Assembly (NCBI GenBank): GCA_036494465.1
Contig: DASXOJ010000010.1
Coordinates: 62,001 to 126,000, forward strand
Source: CAJCJE01 sp036494465
Lineage (GTDB): Bacteria > Actinomycetota > Actinomycetes > Mycobacteriales > Pseudonocardiaceae
Direction of reading: 5' to 3'
DNA: 64,000 nt
Shown: positions 8,738 to 17,628 of the stretch, piece after piece
Layout: every line of letters starts with the position of its first letter
Numbering within the stretch: the stretch's first letter is position 1
Program-made: the position numbers and the translations under genes
Notes under the pieces: model-generated
Database searches by the model: none
Told to the model about the DNA's origin: nothing
What the model saw: only the letters and a program-made list of their open reading frames with translations

Positions 8738-9696
8738 CGCTGGAACCTGCTCAATACCGCGGACATCAGCACGACGAGGCCGACCGCGATGGGTTGGTAG
8801 TACTGGGAGATGTTCAGCAGGGTGAAACCGGTGATCAGCACCGACAGCAGCAGCGCACCGGCCACCGTGCCGACGATCGACGCGCGACCGCCGAACAGAC
8901 TCGATCCGCCGAGCACGACGGCGGCGATGGAACTGAGCAGCTGGCTGGTTTGCAGGGACGGGTCGGCGGTGCCGGTGTGCGCGACCAGCAGCACGGCCGC
9001 GATGCCGACCAGCAGGCCGGAGATCGAGTAGGCCGCGATGCGGACCCGGTCGACCTTGATGCCCATGCTGCGCGCGGCATCGCGGTTGCCGCCGGTGGCC
9101 AGCAGGTGAGTGCCGAACTTCGTCTTGAACAGCACGACGAACGCGACCACCGCCACCGCCAGCGCGACGAGCCAGAAGTACTGGATCGGGCCGAGACCGT
9201 TGAGCGCCAGCCCTTGCAGGAAGCCGCTGTTCACCGGGACCGAGTTGGCGTCGGTGAGCAGCAGGCCCAGGCCGTTCATCACGCCGAACATGCCGAGCGT
9301 GACGATGAAGTCGTTGATCCGCAGCTTGGTGACGATCAACCCGTTGATGACGCCGACCGCGGTGCCGCCGACGATCGCCAGGATGATCGACAGCGGCAGG
9401 TTCCACCCGTGCGTGACGCCGAAGCCCAGCAGCGCCGCCGCCCACGGCAGGTTGGAGCCGATCGACAGGTCGATGCCCGCGACCACGATGGCGAACTGCT
9501 GGCCGATCGAGAGCACCACCAGGATCGTGGCCGAGACCAGCATGTTCGAGATGTTGCCGCCGGTCAGGAACGACGGGCTCAGGATCGCGAAGACGATGAT
9601 GACCGCGATCAGGCCGAACAGCGCGGCGTTGTTGGACCAGAACGTGGGATCGCGCAGGTCCAGGCGCCTCGGCGCGGCGACGGTTGCTGTTGTCAC
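8734..9696 (-). CDS. Sugar ABC transporter permease (RbsC/XylH type)
   Basis: A 320-residue polytopic membrane protein of the BPD_transp_2 family that forms the sugar channel. Typical family landmarks are FAIVVAGIDLSIGSNLPWAAALL, the NGLIVTKLRINDFIVTLGMF loop, and the coupling region FGTHLLATGGNRDAARSMGIKVDRVRIAAYSISGLL. About nine or ten hydrophobic segments are visible. The binding-protein gene ends 10 bp upstream and the ATPase start overlaps its stop, so all parts of the importer are co-transcribed. The substrate cannot be read from sequence; ribose, xylose or another pentose or hexose are family possibilities. Confidence 0.93.
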   Translation of the reverse strand: MTTATVAAPRRLDLRDPTFWSNNAALFGLIAVIIVFAILSPSFLTGGNISNMLVSATILVVLSIGQQFAIVVAGIDLSIGSNLPWAAALLGFGVTHGWNLPLSIILAIVGGTAVGVINGLIVTKLRINDFIVTLGMFGVMNGLGLLLTDANSVPVNSGFLQGLALNGLGPIQYFWLVALAVAVVAFVVLFKTKFGTHLLATGGNRDAARSMGIKVDRVRIAAYSISGLLVGIAAVLLVAHTGTADPSLQTSQLLSSIAAVVLGGSSLFGGRASIVGTVAGALLLSVLITGFTLLNISQYYQPIAVGLVVLMSAVLSRFQR

Positions 9697-9706
9697 GGTA
9701 CAAGCC

Positions 9707-10717
9707 TCACTTGGTCTTCAGCAGCGCGGCGATCGGGTCGCTGTAGGTGAAGAAGGGCTTCGGGAACGAGCCGAGCGCCTGCTTCACGTTGTCCGGGGTG
9801 ATCAGCTTGATCGGGGCGACGATCCGGCTCGGGATCTGTTTGCCGAGCTTGAGCGCCTGGCACGCCTCGACCGCCATTTGGCCTTCGGCGTACGGGTATT
9901 GGGTGATGGTGCCCGCGAGTTTGCCGCTCTGCACCGACTGGAGCGCTTCCTTGATGCCGTCGATGGAGACGACCTTGATCTGGCCGCTCTTGCCCGCGTT
10001 GAGCACCGACTGCACCGCGCCGAGGCCCATGGTGTCGTTGGCCGCGAAGATGCCGGTGATGTCCGGGTGCACCTTCAGGATCGCGTCGGTGACGGTCTGG
10101 GCCTGCGCCTGTTCGTAGTTCGCGGTCTGCGCCTGGACGACGTCGAGTTTGCCCGCTGTGGTGGCGCGGAAGGCGTTCTCGCGGTTGATGCCGTTCTGCT
10201 CGCCAGGAATTCCTTCCAGGATCGCGACTTTCCCGTGTCCGCCGAGCAGTTGCAGCATGTACTGACCGGCGAGCTGGCCCGCGTTGTTGTTGTCCGAGCC
10301 GATGAACGAGGTGATCTTCAGGTTGGCCGCTGTCGCTGCCTTGGTGTCGATCTGGGTGTCCAGGTCGAGGATGGGTTTGTTCGCGCGGGACGCGGGGATC
10401 AGCGGGGTGATGATGTTGCTGGCGTTCACCGGGACCGCGCCGTAGCAGTCGTAGCCCTGAGTGACCAATGTGGACAGTTTGTCGTTCTCGCCGGACGCGT
10501 CGGTCTCGCTCGACCCTGCCTGCACGTTCACGTCCAGTTTCAGCGTGCTGCCCTCGGCCTGCGCGCCGTCGCGCAACGCGGCCCAGTAGGGGTTGTTGAA
10601 GTCTCTGGTGGCGATGGCGACGCGGGCACCGTTCGCGGTACCGGAACTCGACGAGCTGCACGCGGTCAGCGCTCCCAGCGCGAGCACGGTCAGACCTATG
10701 GCGGCCAGTTTCATCAT
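9707..10717 (-). CDS. Sugar-binding lipoprotein of the ABC importer (RbsB-like)
   Basis: A 336-residue receptor exported and anchored by a lipid. The signal MMKLAAIGLTVLALGALTAC ends in a lipobox with Cys20, followed by a Ser-rich linker. The mature domain is a type I sugar-binding protein: VAIATRDFNNPYWAALRDGAQ, GYDCYGAVPVNASNIITPLI, and the sugar-contacting FAANDTMGLGAVQ and VVSIDGIKEAL. The first ATG (10717) overlaps the lacI stop as ATGA. AAAGGGGA just upstream is a strong ribosome site embedded in the lacI 3' end. It delivers the ligand to the permease at 8734-9696. Confidence 0.94.
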   Translation of the reverse strand: MMKLAAIGLTVLALGALTACSSSSSGTANGARVAIATRDFNNPYWAALRDGAQAEGSTLKLDVNVQAGSSETDASGENDKLSTLVTQGYDCYGAVPVNASNIITPLIPASRANKPILDLDTQIDTKAATAANLKITSFIGSDNNNAGQLAGQYMLQLLGGHGKVAILEGIPGEQNGINRENAFRATTAGKLDVVQAQTANYEQAQAQTVTDAILKVHPDITGIFAANDTMGLGAVQSVLNAGKSGQIKVVSIDGIKEALQSVQSGKLAGTITQYPYAEGQMAVEACQALKLGKQIPSRIVAPIKLITPDNVKQALGSFPKPFFTYSDPIAALLKTK

Positions 10718-11730
10718 TTTCCCCTTTCAGTGGAACGACGTTGTTCCCCGCACGAGGCCCTGGCCATCAGGCGGCAGGCCAACATCCGAGACGGCGCGGT
10801 GTGCCGGTCCATCAGTTCCAGCAAGGTCGTCACGGCGAGCGCGCCGATTTCCTTGGTCGGCTGGGCGATCGCGGTCAACGGTGGGTCGAGCAGTTCGAAC
10901 CAGGGCGAGTCGTCGAAGCTCGCCAGGGCGATGTCGTCCGGAATGCGCAAGCCGTGCCCGCGGATCACGCGCAGTGCGCCCAACGCCATCAGGTTGTCCG
11001 CGGCGATCACCGCGCTGGGTGGTTCGGCCAGGGCGAGCAGCGCGGTCATCTCGGTCTCGCCGCTGGCCTCCTGGAAGTCGCCGTGCCGCATATAGGCGAC
11101 CGGCAGCGGCACGCCCGCGACGCCGAGGGTTTCCCGGAACGCGGCGAGCCGCTCCATGCCGGTGGACGCCTGTTCCGGGCCGGAGATCAGCGCGATCCGG
11201 CGATGGCCGAGCCCGAGCAGGTGTTGGACGAGTTCGCGCATGGCGGCGCGACCGTCCGAGCGCACCACCGGCACGTCGATGCCGGGCAGTTCGCGGTCCA
11301 CGAACACGATCGGCGCGTGCTGCCGGACGGCCAGTCCGATCGCGTCGGACTGGGCGACGGCGGGCACGACCAGCAGTCCGTCGACGCGGCGGTTGAGCAG
11401 GACCTCCACGTAGCGCTCCTGGCGCGCGGCGTCCTCGTCGGCGTTGCCCAGGATGAGGCTGTAGCCGTGCGCGCTGGCCGCGTCCTCGACCGCGCGGGCC
11501 AACTCGGTGAAGAACGGGTTCTCGATGTCGCCGATGACCAGGCCGAGGGTGTGCGTGGTGTCGACGCGCAGCGACCTGGCGACCGCGTTGGGGCGGTAGC
11601 CGAGCCGTTCGACCGCGCCGAGCACGCGTTGCCGGGTCGCGTCGCCGACCCCGGGCCGGTTGGTGAGCACCCGGGAGACGGTCGCGGTCGACACGTCGGC
11701 AAGCGCCGCGACATCCGCCATGGTGACCAC
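10714..11730 (-). CDS. LacI-family transcriptional regulator of the sugar ABC operon
   Basis: A 338-residue repressor. The N-terminal helix-turn-helix reads MADVAALADVSTATVSRVLTNRPGV with hinge GYRPNAVARSLR. The effector domain has the LacI pattern (LGLVIGDIENPFFTELARAVE, VFVDRELPGIDVPVV, ASFDDSPWFELLDPPLTAI). The GTG at 11730 or the ATG at 11721 can start it, and neither has a strong ribosome site, so a leaderless transcript is possible. It is the first gene of its own operon, and two LacI-type palindromes lie upstream (centres 11758.5 and 11837.5), which argues for autoregulation by the imported sugar. Confidence 0.94.
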   Translation of the reverse strand: MVTMADVAALADVSTATVSRVLTNRPGVGDATRQRVLGAVERLGYRPNAVARSLRVDTTHTLGLVIGDIENPFFTELARAVEDAASAHGYSLILGNADEDAARQERYVEVLLNRRVDGLLVVPAVAQSDAIGLAVRQHAPIVFVDRELPGIDVPVVRSDGRAAMRELVQHLLGLGHRRIALISGPEQASTGMERLAAFRETLGVAGVPLPVAYMRHGDFQEASGETEMTALLALAEPPSAVIAADNLMALGALRVIRGHGLRIPDDIALASFDDSPWFELLDPPLTAIAQPTKEIGALAVTTLLELMDRHTAPSRMLACRLMARASCGEQRRSTERGK

Positions 11731-11751
11731 GCGCTGGAGTGTGCCGGGTCA

Positions 11752-11765
11752 CGTAATCGATTGCA
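11752..11765. promoter_or_regulatory. LacI-type operator, proximal
   Basis: CGTAATCGATTGCA is a near-palindrome with the central CG typical of LacI-family sites, 21 bases before the lacI GTG. It matches the perfect palindrome 79 bp further upstream in the core GTAATCGATT. Confidence 0.65.
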
Positions 11766-11830
11766 AGCCCGAGTTGAGCTGGGCAGATATGTGCTGAGCT
11801 GCGGAAATTCGATGAGGTCCTGATCGATCA

Positions 11831-11844
11831 GGTAATCGATTACG
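11831..11844. promoter_or_regulatory. LacI-type operator, distal
   Basis: GGTAATCGATTACG contains the perfect 12-bp palindrome GTAATCGATTAC with a central CG, the LacI-family signature. It overlaps the stop codon of the MscS-like gene. Together with the proximal site (79 bp centre to centre, about 7.5 turns) it could allow a repression loop. Confidence 0.7.
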
Positions 11845-12502
11845 CATCCACCGGCGGTTCGGGGTGGTCGAGGTGACCGTTGCGCCGACCGGTGGCCGCG
11901 GCCAGCACGCCGGAGTTGGGCAGCGAGATCGGGCCGTCCTCGGTCTCCAGCATGGTGAAGGTGAGCGTGATCGCGGTCACCTCGCCGATGTTCGAGCCGA
12001 GCGCGCCCGAGTAGATGCTGACCCGGTCGCCGACCGAGAACGGCCGGGAGAACAGCAGCACGATGCCCGCGAAGAAGTTGCTCAACGACTGCTGGGCCGC
12101 GATACCGACCACCACGCCGGTGATCGAGACCGGCAGTGCCAGCCCGCCCAACGGGACCAGCAGGCCGATTACGGTCATGATCACCACGATGTAGCCGATC
12201 AGGGTGATCAACAGGCGCAGCACGCCCGATGCGGCCAGCCCACCGCCGGTGCGGACCAGGCGGGCGATCTCGTTGGCGGCGCTGCGGACGGCGATCAGGC
12301 CGAACGCCAGGCAGCAGACGATCGCCCCGTACGAGCCAAGGCGAGCGCCCAGGTGTTCCGCGTGGATCCCGCCGAGGAACGACACCACGCCGGGTGCGAT
12401 CAGCGCGAGGATGCCGGAGACCACCGTGCGGCGGAAATCCGGGCGGTGGATGGCCTCGCGAACCTCGTGCAGGGCGGCGTGCGGGAGATCTTGCGCCGAC
12501 AT
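11840..12502 (-). CDS. Small MscS-family mechanosensitive ion channel
   Basis: A 220-residue membrane protein. The ATG at 12502 has GGAAGGA about ten bases upstream. Hydrophobic helices lie near residues 27-46, 54-73 and 93-115, followed by the MscS pore helix and beta-domain signature (ITGVVVGIAAQQSLSNFFAGIVLLFSRPFSVGDRVSI, about 127-163). The protein ends soon after the beta domain (LPNSGVLAAATGRRNG), so the large C-terminal cage of E. coli MscS (286 aa) is mostly missing, as in many short actinobacterial members. Its likely role is release of solutes on osmotic downshock or small-ion conductance. It stands alone, and its stop codon overlaps the distal LacI operator of the next operon. Confidence 0.88.
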   Translation of the reverse strand: MSAQDLPHAALHEVREAIHRPDFRRTVVSGILALIAPGVVSFLGGIHAEHLGARLGSYGAIVCCLAFGLIAVRSAANEIARLVRTGGGLAASGVLRLLITLIGYIVVIMTVIGLLVPLGGLALPVSITGVVVGIAAQQSLSNFFAGIVLLFSRPFSVGDRVSIYSGALGSNIGEVTAITLTFTMLETEDGPISLPNSGVLAAATGRRNGHLDHPEPPVDA

Positions 12503-12702
12503 GCCAGCTGGCGTCCTTCCTTCATCGGGGCGTGTTTCGCACCAAGGTAACCAACGCGGCGGAAACCCGGTTTGCCGACGCGCGCTCGTGCGGGAAGATG
12601 AGAGATGGCGGGCCGGGAATTCTGCTGGTCCGAACCGGCGTTGACACACCTGGTCGGGCCGCCCCGCCGCCCGAGTTCGCCGATGGAAGAGAATCGGAAC
12701 CT

Positions 12703-15700
12703 GTGAATCCCACGCTCGCTGACCTGGAGTCACGGCTGCCCGGCCTGATGCCGCGCGACGCGCGCCGGCTGCGCAGGCGGCTGGAGGGCGCCCGCAAGAT
12801 TCGCGACGAGGCGGCCCGCACCGCCGTCTACGCGCAGATCGCGGCCGAGCTGGACGGCGGCGACCAGCGCGTCGAACGGCGCAAGGTGGCGGTGCCGAAG
12901 ATCACCTACCCGAGCGAGTTGCCGGTCAGCCAGGCGAAGGACGAGATCCTCGCCGCCATCCGGGACAATCAGGTCGTGATCGTCGCCGGTGAGACCGGGT
13001 CTGGCAAGACGACCCAGCTACCGAAGATCTGCCTCGAACTGGGGCGCGGCGTGCTCGGCACCATCGGGCACACCCAGCCGCGTCGACTGGCCGCGCGGAC
13101 CGTGGCCGAGCGCATCGCGGAGGAGCTGAATACCCCGCTGGGCAGCGCGGTCGGCTACAAGGTCCGGTTCACCGACGAGTCGGGCGCGGAGACGCTGGTC
13201 AAGCTGATGACAGACGGCATCCTGCTGGCCGAGATCCAGCACGACCGGATGCTGTCGGCGTACGACACGCTGATCATCGACGAGGCGCACGAGCGCAGCC
13301 TGAACATCGACTTCATCCTGGGTTATCTCAAGCAGCTGCTGCCGCGCCGCCCCGACCTGAAGGTGATCATCACCTCGGCGACGATCGACCCGGAGCGGTT
13401 CGCGCGGCATTTCGGCGACGCCCCGATCGTTGAGGTCTCCGGCCGGACGTACCCGGTCGAGCTGCGGTATCGCCCGCTGGTCGACGACGACGAGGAGCTG
13501 GAGGACGACGAGCTCGACGACCGTCCGGCCAATCGCGACCGCGACCAGACCCAGGGCATCGTCGACGCGGTCGGGGAGCTCTCCGCCGAGGGGCCGGGCG
13601 ACATCCTGGTGTTCCTGTCCGGCGAGCGCGAGATCCGGGACACCGCGGACGCGCTGGAGAAGGCGGAGCTACGCAACACGGAGATCCTGCCGTTGTACGC
13701 GCGGTTGTCCTTCGCCGAGCAGCATCGGGTGTTCCAGTCGCATCCGGGCAGACGGATCGTGCTCGCAACGAACGTCGCGGAGACCTCGCTCACCGTGCCC
13801 GGCATCAAGTACGTGATCGACCCGGGCACCGCCCGGATATCCCGTTATGGCTTCCGCACCAAGGTGCAGCGGTTGCCGATCGAACCGGTATCCCAGGCGT
13901 CGGCCAACCAGCGCAAGGGCCGTTGTGGCCGTGTTTCCGAGGGCATCTGCATCCGGCTGTATTCCGAACAGGACTTCCTGGCCAGGCCGGAGTTCACCGA
14001 TCCGGAGATCCTGCGCACCAACCTCGCTTCGGTCATCCTGCAGATGACCGCGATCGGTCTCGGTGACATCGCGGCCTTCCCGTTCATCGATCCGCCGGAC
14101 CGCCGCAACATCACCGACGGCGTCGTGCTGCTGCAAGAGCTCGGCGCCTTCGAACAGGCGCCTGCCGGTGGCGAGAACAAGCTGACCCAGCTCGGTCGGC
14201 AGCTCGCCCAGCTGCCGGTCGACCCGAGGCTGGGCCGGATGGTGCTGGAGGCCGACCGCAACGGGTGCCTGCGCGAGGTCATCGTGATCGCCTCCGCACT
14301 GTCCATTCAGGACCCACGGGAACGGCCTGCCGACCACAAACAGGCGGCCGACGAGAAACACGCGCGCTTCGCCGACAACGATTCCGACTTCCTCGGCTAC
14401 CTGAACCTGTGGAACTACCTGCGCGAGCAGCAGCGCGAGCTGTCCTCCAACCGCTTCCGCCGGTTGTGCCGCAACGAGTTCCTGAACTTCCTGCGGGTGC
14501 GCGAATGGCAGGACATCTACAGCCAGTTGAAGCAGGTCGCGAGCCAGCTCGGGATGACGCTCAACACCGAGCCGGGCGAGCCGCAGAACGTGCACATCTC
14601 GCTGCTGTCCGGGCTGCTCTCGCATCTGGGCGTGAAGGACGGCTCGAAGCAGGAGTACTTCGGCGCGCGCAACGCCAAGTTCGCGATCTTCCCGGGTTCG
14701 GCGCTGTTCAAGAAGCAGCCGCGCTGGGTGATGTCCGCCGAGCTCGTCGAGACATCGCGGTTGTGGGGCCGGATCGTGGCCAGGATCGAACCGGAATGGG
14801 CCGAGAAACTCGCTCCGCATCTGGTGAAACGCGAGTACAGCGAACCGCACTGGGAGCTGAACAAGGCGGCGGTCATCGCCTCGGAACGGGTCACCCTGTT
14901 CGGCCTGCCGATCGTCACCGCGCGACCGGTCAACTTCGGCCGGATCGACGCTGAGCTCTCCCGCGACCTGTTCATCCGGCACGCGCTGATCAACGGCGAA
15001 TGGCGCACCCACCACAAGTTCCTGGCCGCGAACAAGGCGTTGCTGGACGAGGTCGGCGAACTGGAGAATCGGGCGCGGCGGCGCGACATCCTGGTCGACG
15101 ACCAGGTGCTGTTCGACTTCTACGACCAGCGGATCGGCCGCGACGTGACCTCTGGCCGGCACTTCGACTCGTGGTGGAAGAAGACCCGCGCCACCGAACC
15201 GAAGCTGCTCACCTTCACCAGAGAAATGCTGATCAACGCGAACGCGTCGGACGCCGCCGATACGAACGCGTTCCCGGACGACTGGCAGCAGGGCGGGTTG
15301 AGCCTGCCGCTGTCGTATGAGTTCGAACCGGGCACCAGCACCGACGGTGTGACCGTCCGGATTCCACTGCCCGTTCTCAACCAGGTGCGCAGCGGGTTCG
15401 ACTGGCACATTCCCGGTCTGCGCGAAGAACTCGTGGTCGCGCTGATCAAGTCGCTGCCCAAGCAGTTGCGCCGCAACTTCGTGCCGGTGCCGGACTTCGC
15501 GCGGGCCGCGCTGGACAACATGTCCGGCTACGAGAAGGCCGACGAGCCGCTGCTGGACGCGCTGGAACGCGAACTGACCGCGTTGACCGGGGTGCGGATT
15601 CCGCGCGACGCCTGGGAACCTGACAAGCTGCCCGAGCACCTGAAGATCACCTTCGAGGTGCTCGACGAGCAGGACAAGGTGATCGCGGTCGGCAAGAACC

Positions 15701-16641
15701 TGGACGCGTTGCGCCAGCAGCTCAAACCGACCATGCGCGCCACCCTCTCGGCCGCCGCCGAGAACATCGAGAAGCGCGGCCTGAAGACGTGGGACTTCGG
15801 CAGTCTGCCGGTCAGCTACCAGCAGGAGAAGTTCGGCTACCTGGTCACCGGTTATCCCGCGCTGGTCGACGACGGCGAGTCCGCGTCGATCCGGATGTTC
15901 GAGACCGAGGGCGAGGCGGAGTTGTCGATGTGGCGCGGGGTGCGCCGGTTGCTGGTGCTGAACGTGTCCTCGCCGGTCAAGTACATCACCCGGCAACTGG
16001 ACAACCCGACCAAACTGGTGCTCTCCCGCAACCCGCACAAGGGCGTCGCCGATCTGCTCGACGACTGCATCACCGGCGCGGTCGACAAGATGATCGCGGA
16101 CGCTGGTGGTCCGCCGCGCGACGAGGCCGGTTTTACCGCGCTGCTCGATGACACCCGTCGCCGGTTGCCCGCTGCCGTGCTGGACATCGTGCGCGAGGTC
16201 GCCAAGATCCTGACCGTCGTGCAGGAGGTCGACCTGGCCGTGGCGAACGCGAAGTACGCGCCGCGACCGGCCATCGCGGACCTCACCGCGCAGCGGGAAG
16301 GCCTGGTGCATCGCGGGTTCGTCACCGAGACCGGCGCCGCCCGGCTGCCCGACGTGCTGCGCTATCTGCGCGGCATCCTGCAACGGATAGAGAAGCTCGC
16401 CACGAACCCGGCGCGCGACGCGGGCTGGCAGCGTCAGGTGGAGGACGTGCGTGCCGCGTACGAGGACGTGCTGGCGAACAACAAGCCGAGCCGGGAACTC
16501 TCCGATGTGCGCTGGATGATCGAGGAACTGCGGGTCAGCTACTTCGCGCAGACCCTGGGCACCGCGTATCCCGTGTCGGACAAGCGGATCTACCGCGCGC
16601 TGGACGCCTTGGATCGGCCGGCGGTGTCGTTGGCGCGCTGA
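12703..16641 (+). CDS. hrpA: ATP-dependent RNA helicase HrpA (DEAH box)
   Basis: A 1312-residue cytosolic RNA helicase, the normal length for HrpA. In order: Walker A GETGSGKTT at residues 96-104, DEAH at 193-196, VIITSATIDPERF (motif III), motif VI QRKGRCGRVSEG, then the winged-helix/ratchet region and the long DUF3418 C-terminal half (for example LPVSYQQEKFGYLVTGYPALVDDG). In E. coli HrpA acts on mRNA processing and on stalled ribosomes; the same is inferred here. The GTG at 12703 gives the family start VNPTLADLESRLPGLMPRDARRL. The frame stays open for 158 codons upstream, but those codons look non-coding and overlap the divergent channel gene. The 3' end overlaps the convergent transporter by 52 bp. 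Confidence 0.96.
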   Translation: MNPTLADLESRLPGLMPRDARRLRRRLEGARKIRDEAARTAVYAQIAAELDGGDQRVERRKVAVPKITYPSELPVSQAKDEILAAIRDNQVVIVAGETGSGKTTQLPKICLELGRGVLGTIGHTQPRRLAARTVAERIAEELNTPLGSAVGYKVRFTDESGAETLVKLMTDGILLAEIQHDRMLSAYDTLIIDEAHERSLNIDFILGYLKQLLPRRPDLKVIITSATIDPERFARHFGDAPIVEVSGRTYPVELRYRPLVDDDEELEDDELDDRPANRDRDQTQGIVDAVGELSAEGPGDILVFLSGEREIRDTADALEKAELRNTEILPLYARLSFAEQHRVFQSHPGRRIVLATNVAETSLTVPGIKYVIDPGTARISRYGFRTKVQRLPIEPVSQASANQRKGRCGRVSEGICIRLYSEQDFLARPEFTDPEILRTNLASVILQMTAIGLGDIAAFPFIDPPDRRNITDGVVLLQELGAFEQAPAGGENKLTQLGRQLAQLPVDPRLGRMVLEADRNGCLREVIVIASALSIQDPRERPADHKQAADEKHARFADNDSDFLGYLNLWNYLREQQRELSSNRFRRLCRNEFLNFLRVREWQDIYSQLKQVASQLGMTLNTEPGEPQNVHISLLSGLLSHLGVKDGSKQEYFGARNAKFAIFPGSALFKKQPRWVMSAELVETSRLWGRIVARIEPEWAEKLAPHLVKREYSEPHWELNKAAVIASERVTLFGLPIVTARPVNFGRIDAELSRDLFIRHALINGEWRTHHKFLAANKALLDEVGELENRARRRDILVDDQVLFDFYDQRIGRDVTSGRHFDSWWKKTRATEPKLLTFTREMLINANASDAADTNAFPDDWQQGGLSLPLSYEFEPGTSTDGVTVRIPLPVLNQVRSGFDWHIPGLREELVVALIKSLPKQLRRNFVPVPDFARAALDNMSGYEKADEPLLDALERELTALTGVRIPRDAWEPDKLPEHLKITFEVLDEQDKVIAVGKNLDALRQQLKPTMRATLSAAAENIEKRGLKTWDFGSLPVSYQQEKFGYLVTGYPALVDDGESASIRMFETEGEAELSMWRGVRRLLVLNVSSPVKYITRQLDNPTKLVLSRNPHKGVADLLDDCITGAVDKMIADAGGPPRDEAGFTALLDDTRRRLPAAVLDIVREVAKILTVVQEVDLAVANAKYAPRPAIADLTAQREGLVHRGFVTETGAARLPDVLRYLRGILQRIEKLATNPARDAGWQRQVEDVRAAYEDVLANNKPSRELSDVRWMIEELRVSYFAQTLGTAYPVSDKRIYRALDALDRPAVSLAR

Positions 16642-17531
16642 AAAAGCCTGGTCAGCCGACCGTGTGCGGCGAGCACGCCGAGAACGACCAGCACGGCGCC
16701 GACCGGTTCGTTCCAGCGCAACGGTTCGTGCAGCACCGCGATGCCGAGTACGACGCCGACGATCGGGGTCAGGTAGGTGACCGCGGCGCCGTTCACCGCG
16801 CCCCAGGCCGCGACGATCTGGGTGTTCCACACGTAGGCGATGCCGGTACCCGCCGCGCCGAGCACGATCATGCTCAGCACGATCGACACGCTCAGGTGCG
16901 GCGCGGGCAGCCTGGTCCAGGGCAGCGTCAACGCGACCAGCACGGTCCCGACCAGGACCTGGCAGAAGCCGACGCTGACCGGAGTGAGACCGCGCGGTGT
17001 GATGAACCTGCGCAGGTAGGTGAACCCGATGCCGTAGCAGAGGGTGGCGCCCAGACACGCGAGTTCGGCGAGCACCGAGCCGCCGCCGCTGTTCTGCCAC
17101 GGTCCGGTCAGCGTGACCACGCCGAGAAACCCGAGCAGCAGGCCGGACACGCGGGTGGCGGTCAGCTTCTCCTGGCGCAGCGCCAGCACCGTGACCAGCA
17201 TGGTCATCAGCGGTGTTGTCGCGTTGAGGATGCTGGCCAGGCCGGAGGAGACGTGCTGCTCGGCCACGGCGAACAGCAGGAACGGCAGCACGCACAACGT
17301 GACCGCCAGCACCGCGAGATGACCCCAGGTCCGCCAGTCGCGCGGTAGCGAGGTGCGGGTGACCGCGACCACGATGCCCAGCGCGAGCGCGCCGAACCCG
17401 AGCCGTGCGAACACCACCTGGGCGGGGGACAGACCACCGTCGCCGACCTTGATCAGCAGGAAGCTCGCGCCCCAGACCAGGGCGAGCAGCACGAACCGGA
17501 CGGTGATCGGCCCGTTCTTCACCTGAGTCAC
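16590..17531 (-). CDS. EamA-family (DMT) transporter
   Basis: A 313-residue membrane protein with ten predicted helices in two EamA repeats (first FVLLALVWGASFLLIKVGDGGLSPAQVVFARLGFGALAL; second beginning LACLGATLCYGIGFTYLRRF and ending EPVGAVLVVLGVLAA). Family members export amino acids and other metabolites; the substrate cannot be read here. I place the start at the GTG at 17531 (VTQVKNGPITVRF). A TTG at 17549 adds six residues, and no strong ribosome site separates them. It is divergent from the NmtR-like regulator, with 97 bp between them, which may make it a target of that metal sensor. Confidence 0.87.
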   Translation of the reverse strand: MTQVKNGPITVRFVLLALVWGASFLLIKVGDGGLSPAQVVFARLGFGALALGIVVAVTRTSLPRDWRTWGHLAVLAVTLCVLPFLLFAVAEQHVSSGLASILNATTPLMTMLVTVLALRQEKLTATRVSGLLLGFLGVVTLTGPWQNSGGGSVLAELACLGATLCYGIGFTYLRRFITPRGLTPVSVGFCQVLVGTVLVALTLPWTRLPAPHLSVSIVLSMIVLGAAGTGIAYVWNTQIVAAWGAVNGAAVTYLTPIVGVVLGIAVLHEPLRWNEPVGAVLVVLGVLAAHGRLTRLFQRANDTAGRSKASSAR

Positions 17532-17601
17532 CGGATGAGCCAACCGCAACGGGACACCGCGGCGCCACCGGATTTCGTGGGGTCCATTGTGGACTTACCG
17601 G

Positions 17602-17620
17602 TGGTCACCTGCTGTTACCA
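17602..17620. promoter_or_regulatory. Candidate operator of the NmtR-like regulator
   Basis: TGGTCACCTGCTGTTACCA is an imperfect inverted repeat (six of nine base pairs, arms TGGTnAC and GTnACCA) ending eight bases before the regulator's GTG, in the 97-bp divergent region. ArsR/SmtB repressors bind imperfect repeats at such positions. No match to a published NmtR site was checked. Confidence 0.35.
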
Positions 17621-17628
17621 TGCTGGAC

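Noticed and set aside
13669..17568. Minus-strand open frame of 1299 codons across hrpA
   Set aside because: Lies opposite hrpA, which has all helicase motifs; the antisense product shows only the composition bias expected from high-GC shadow frames.
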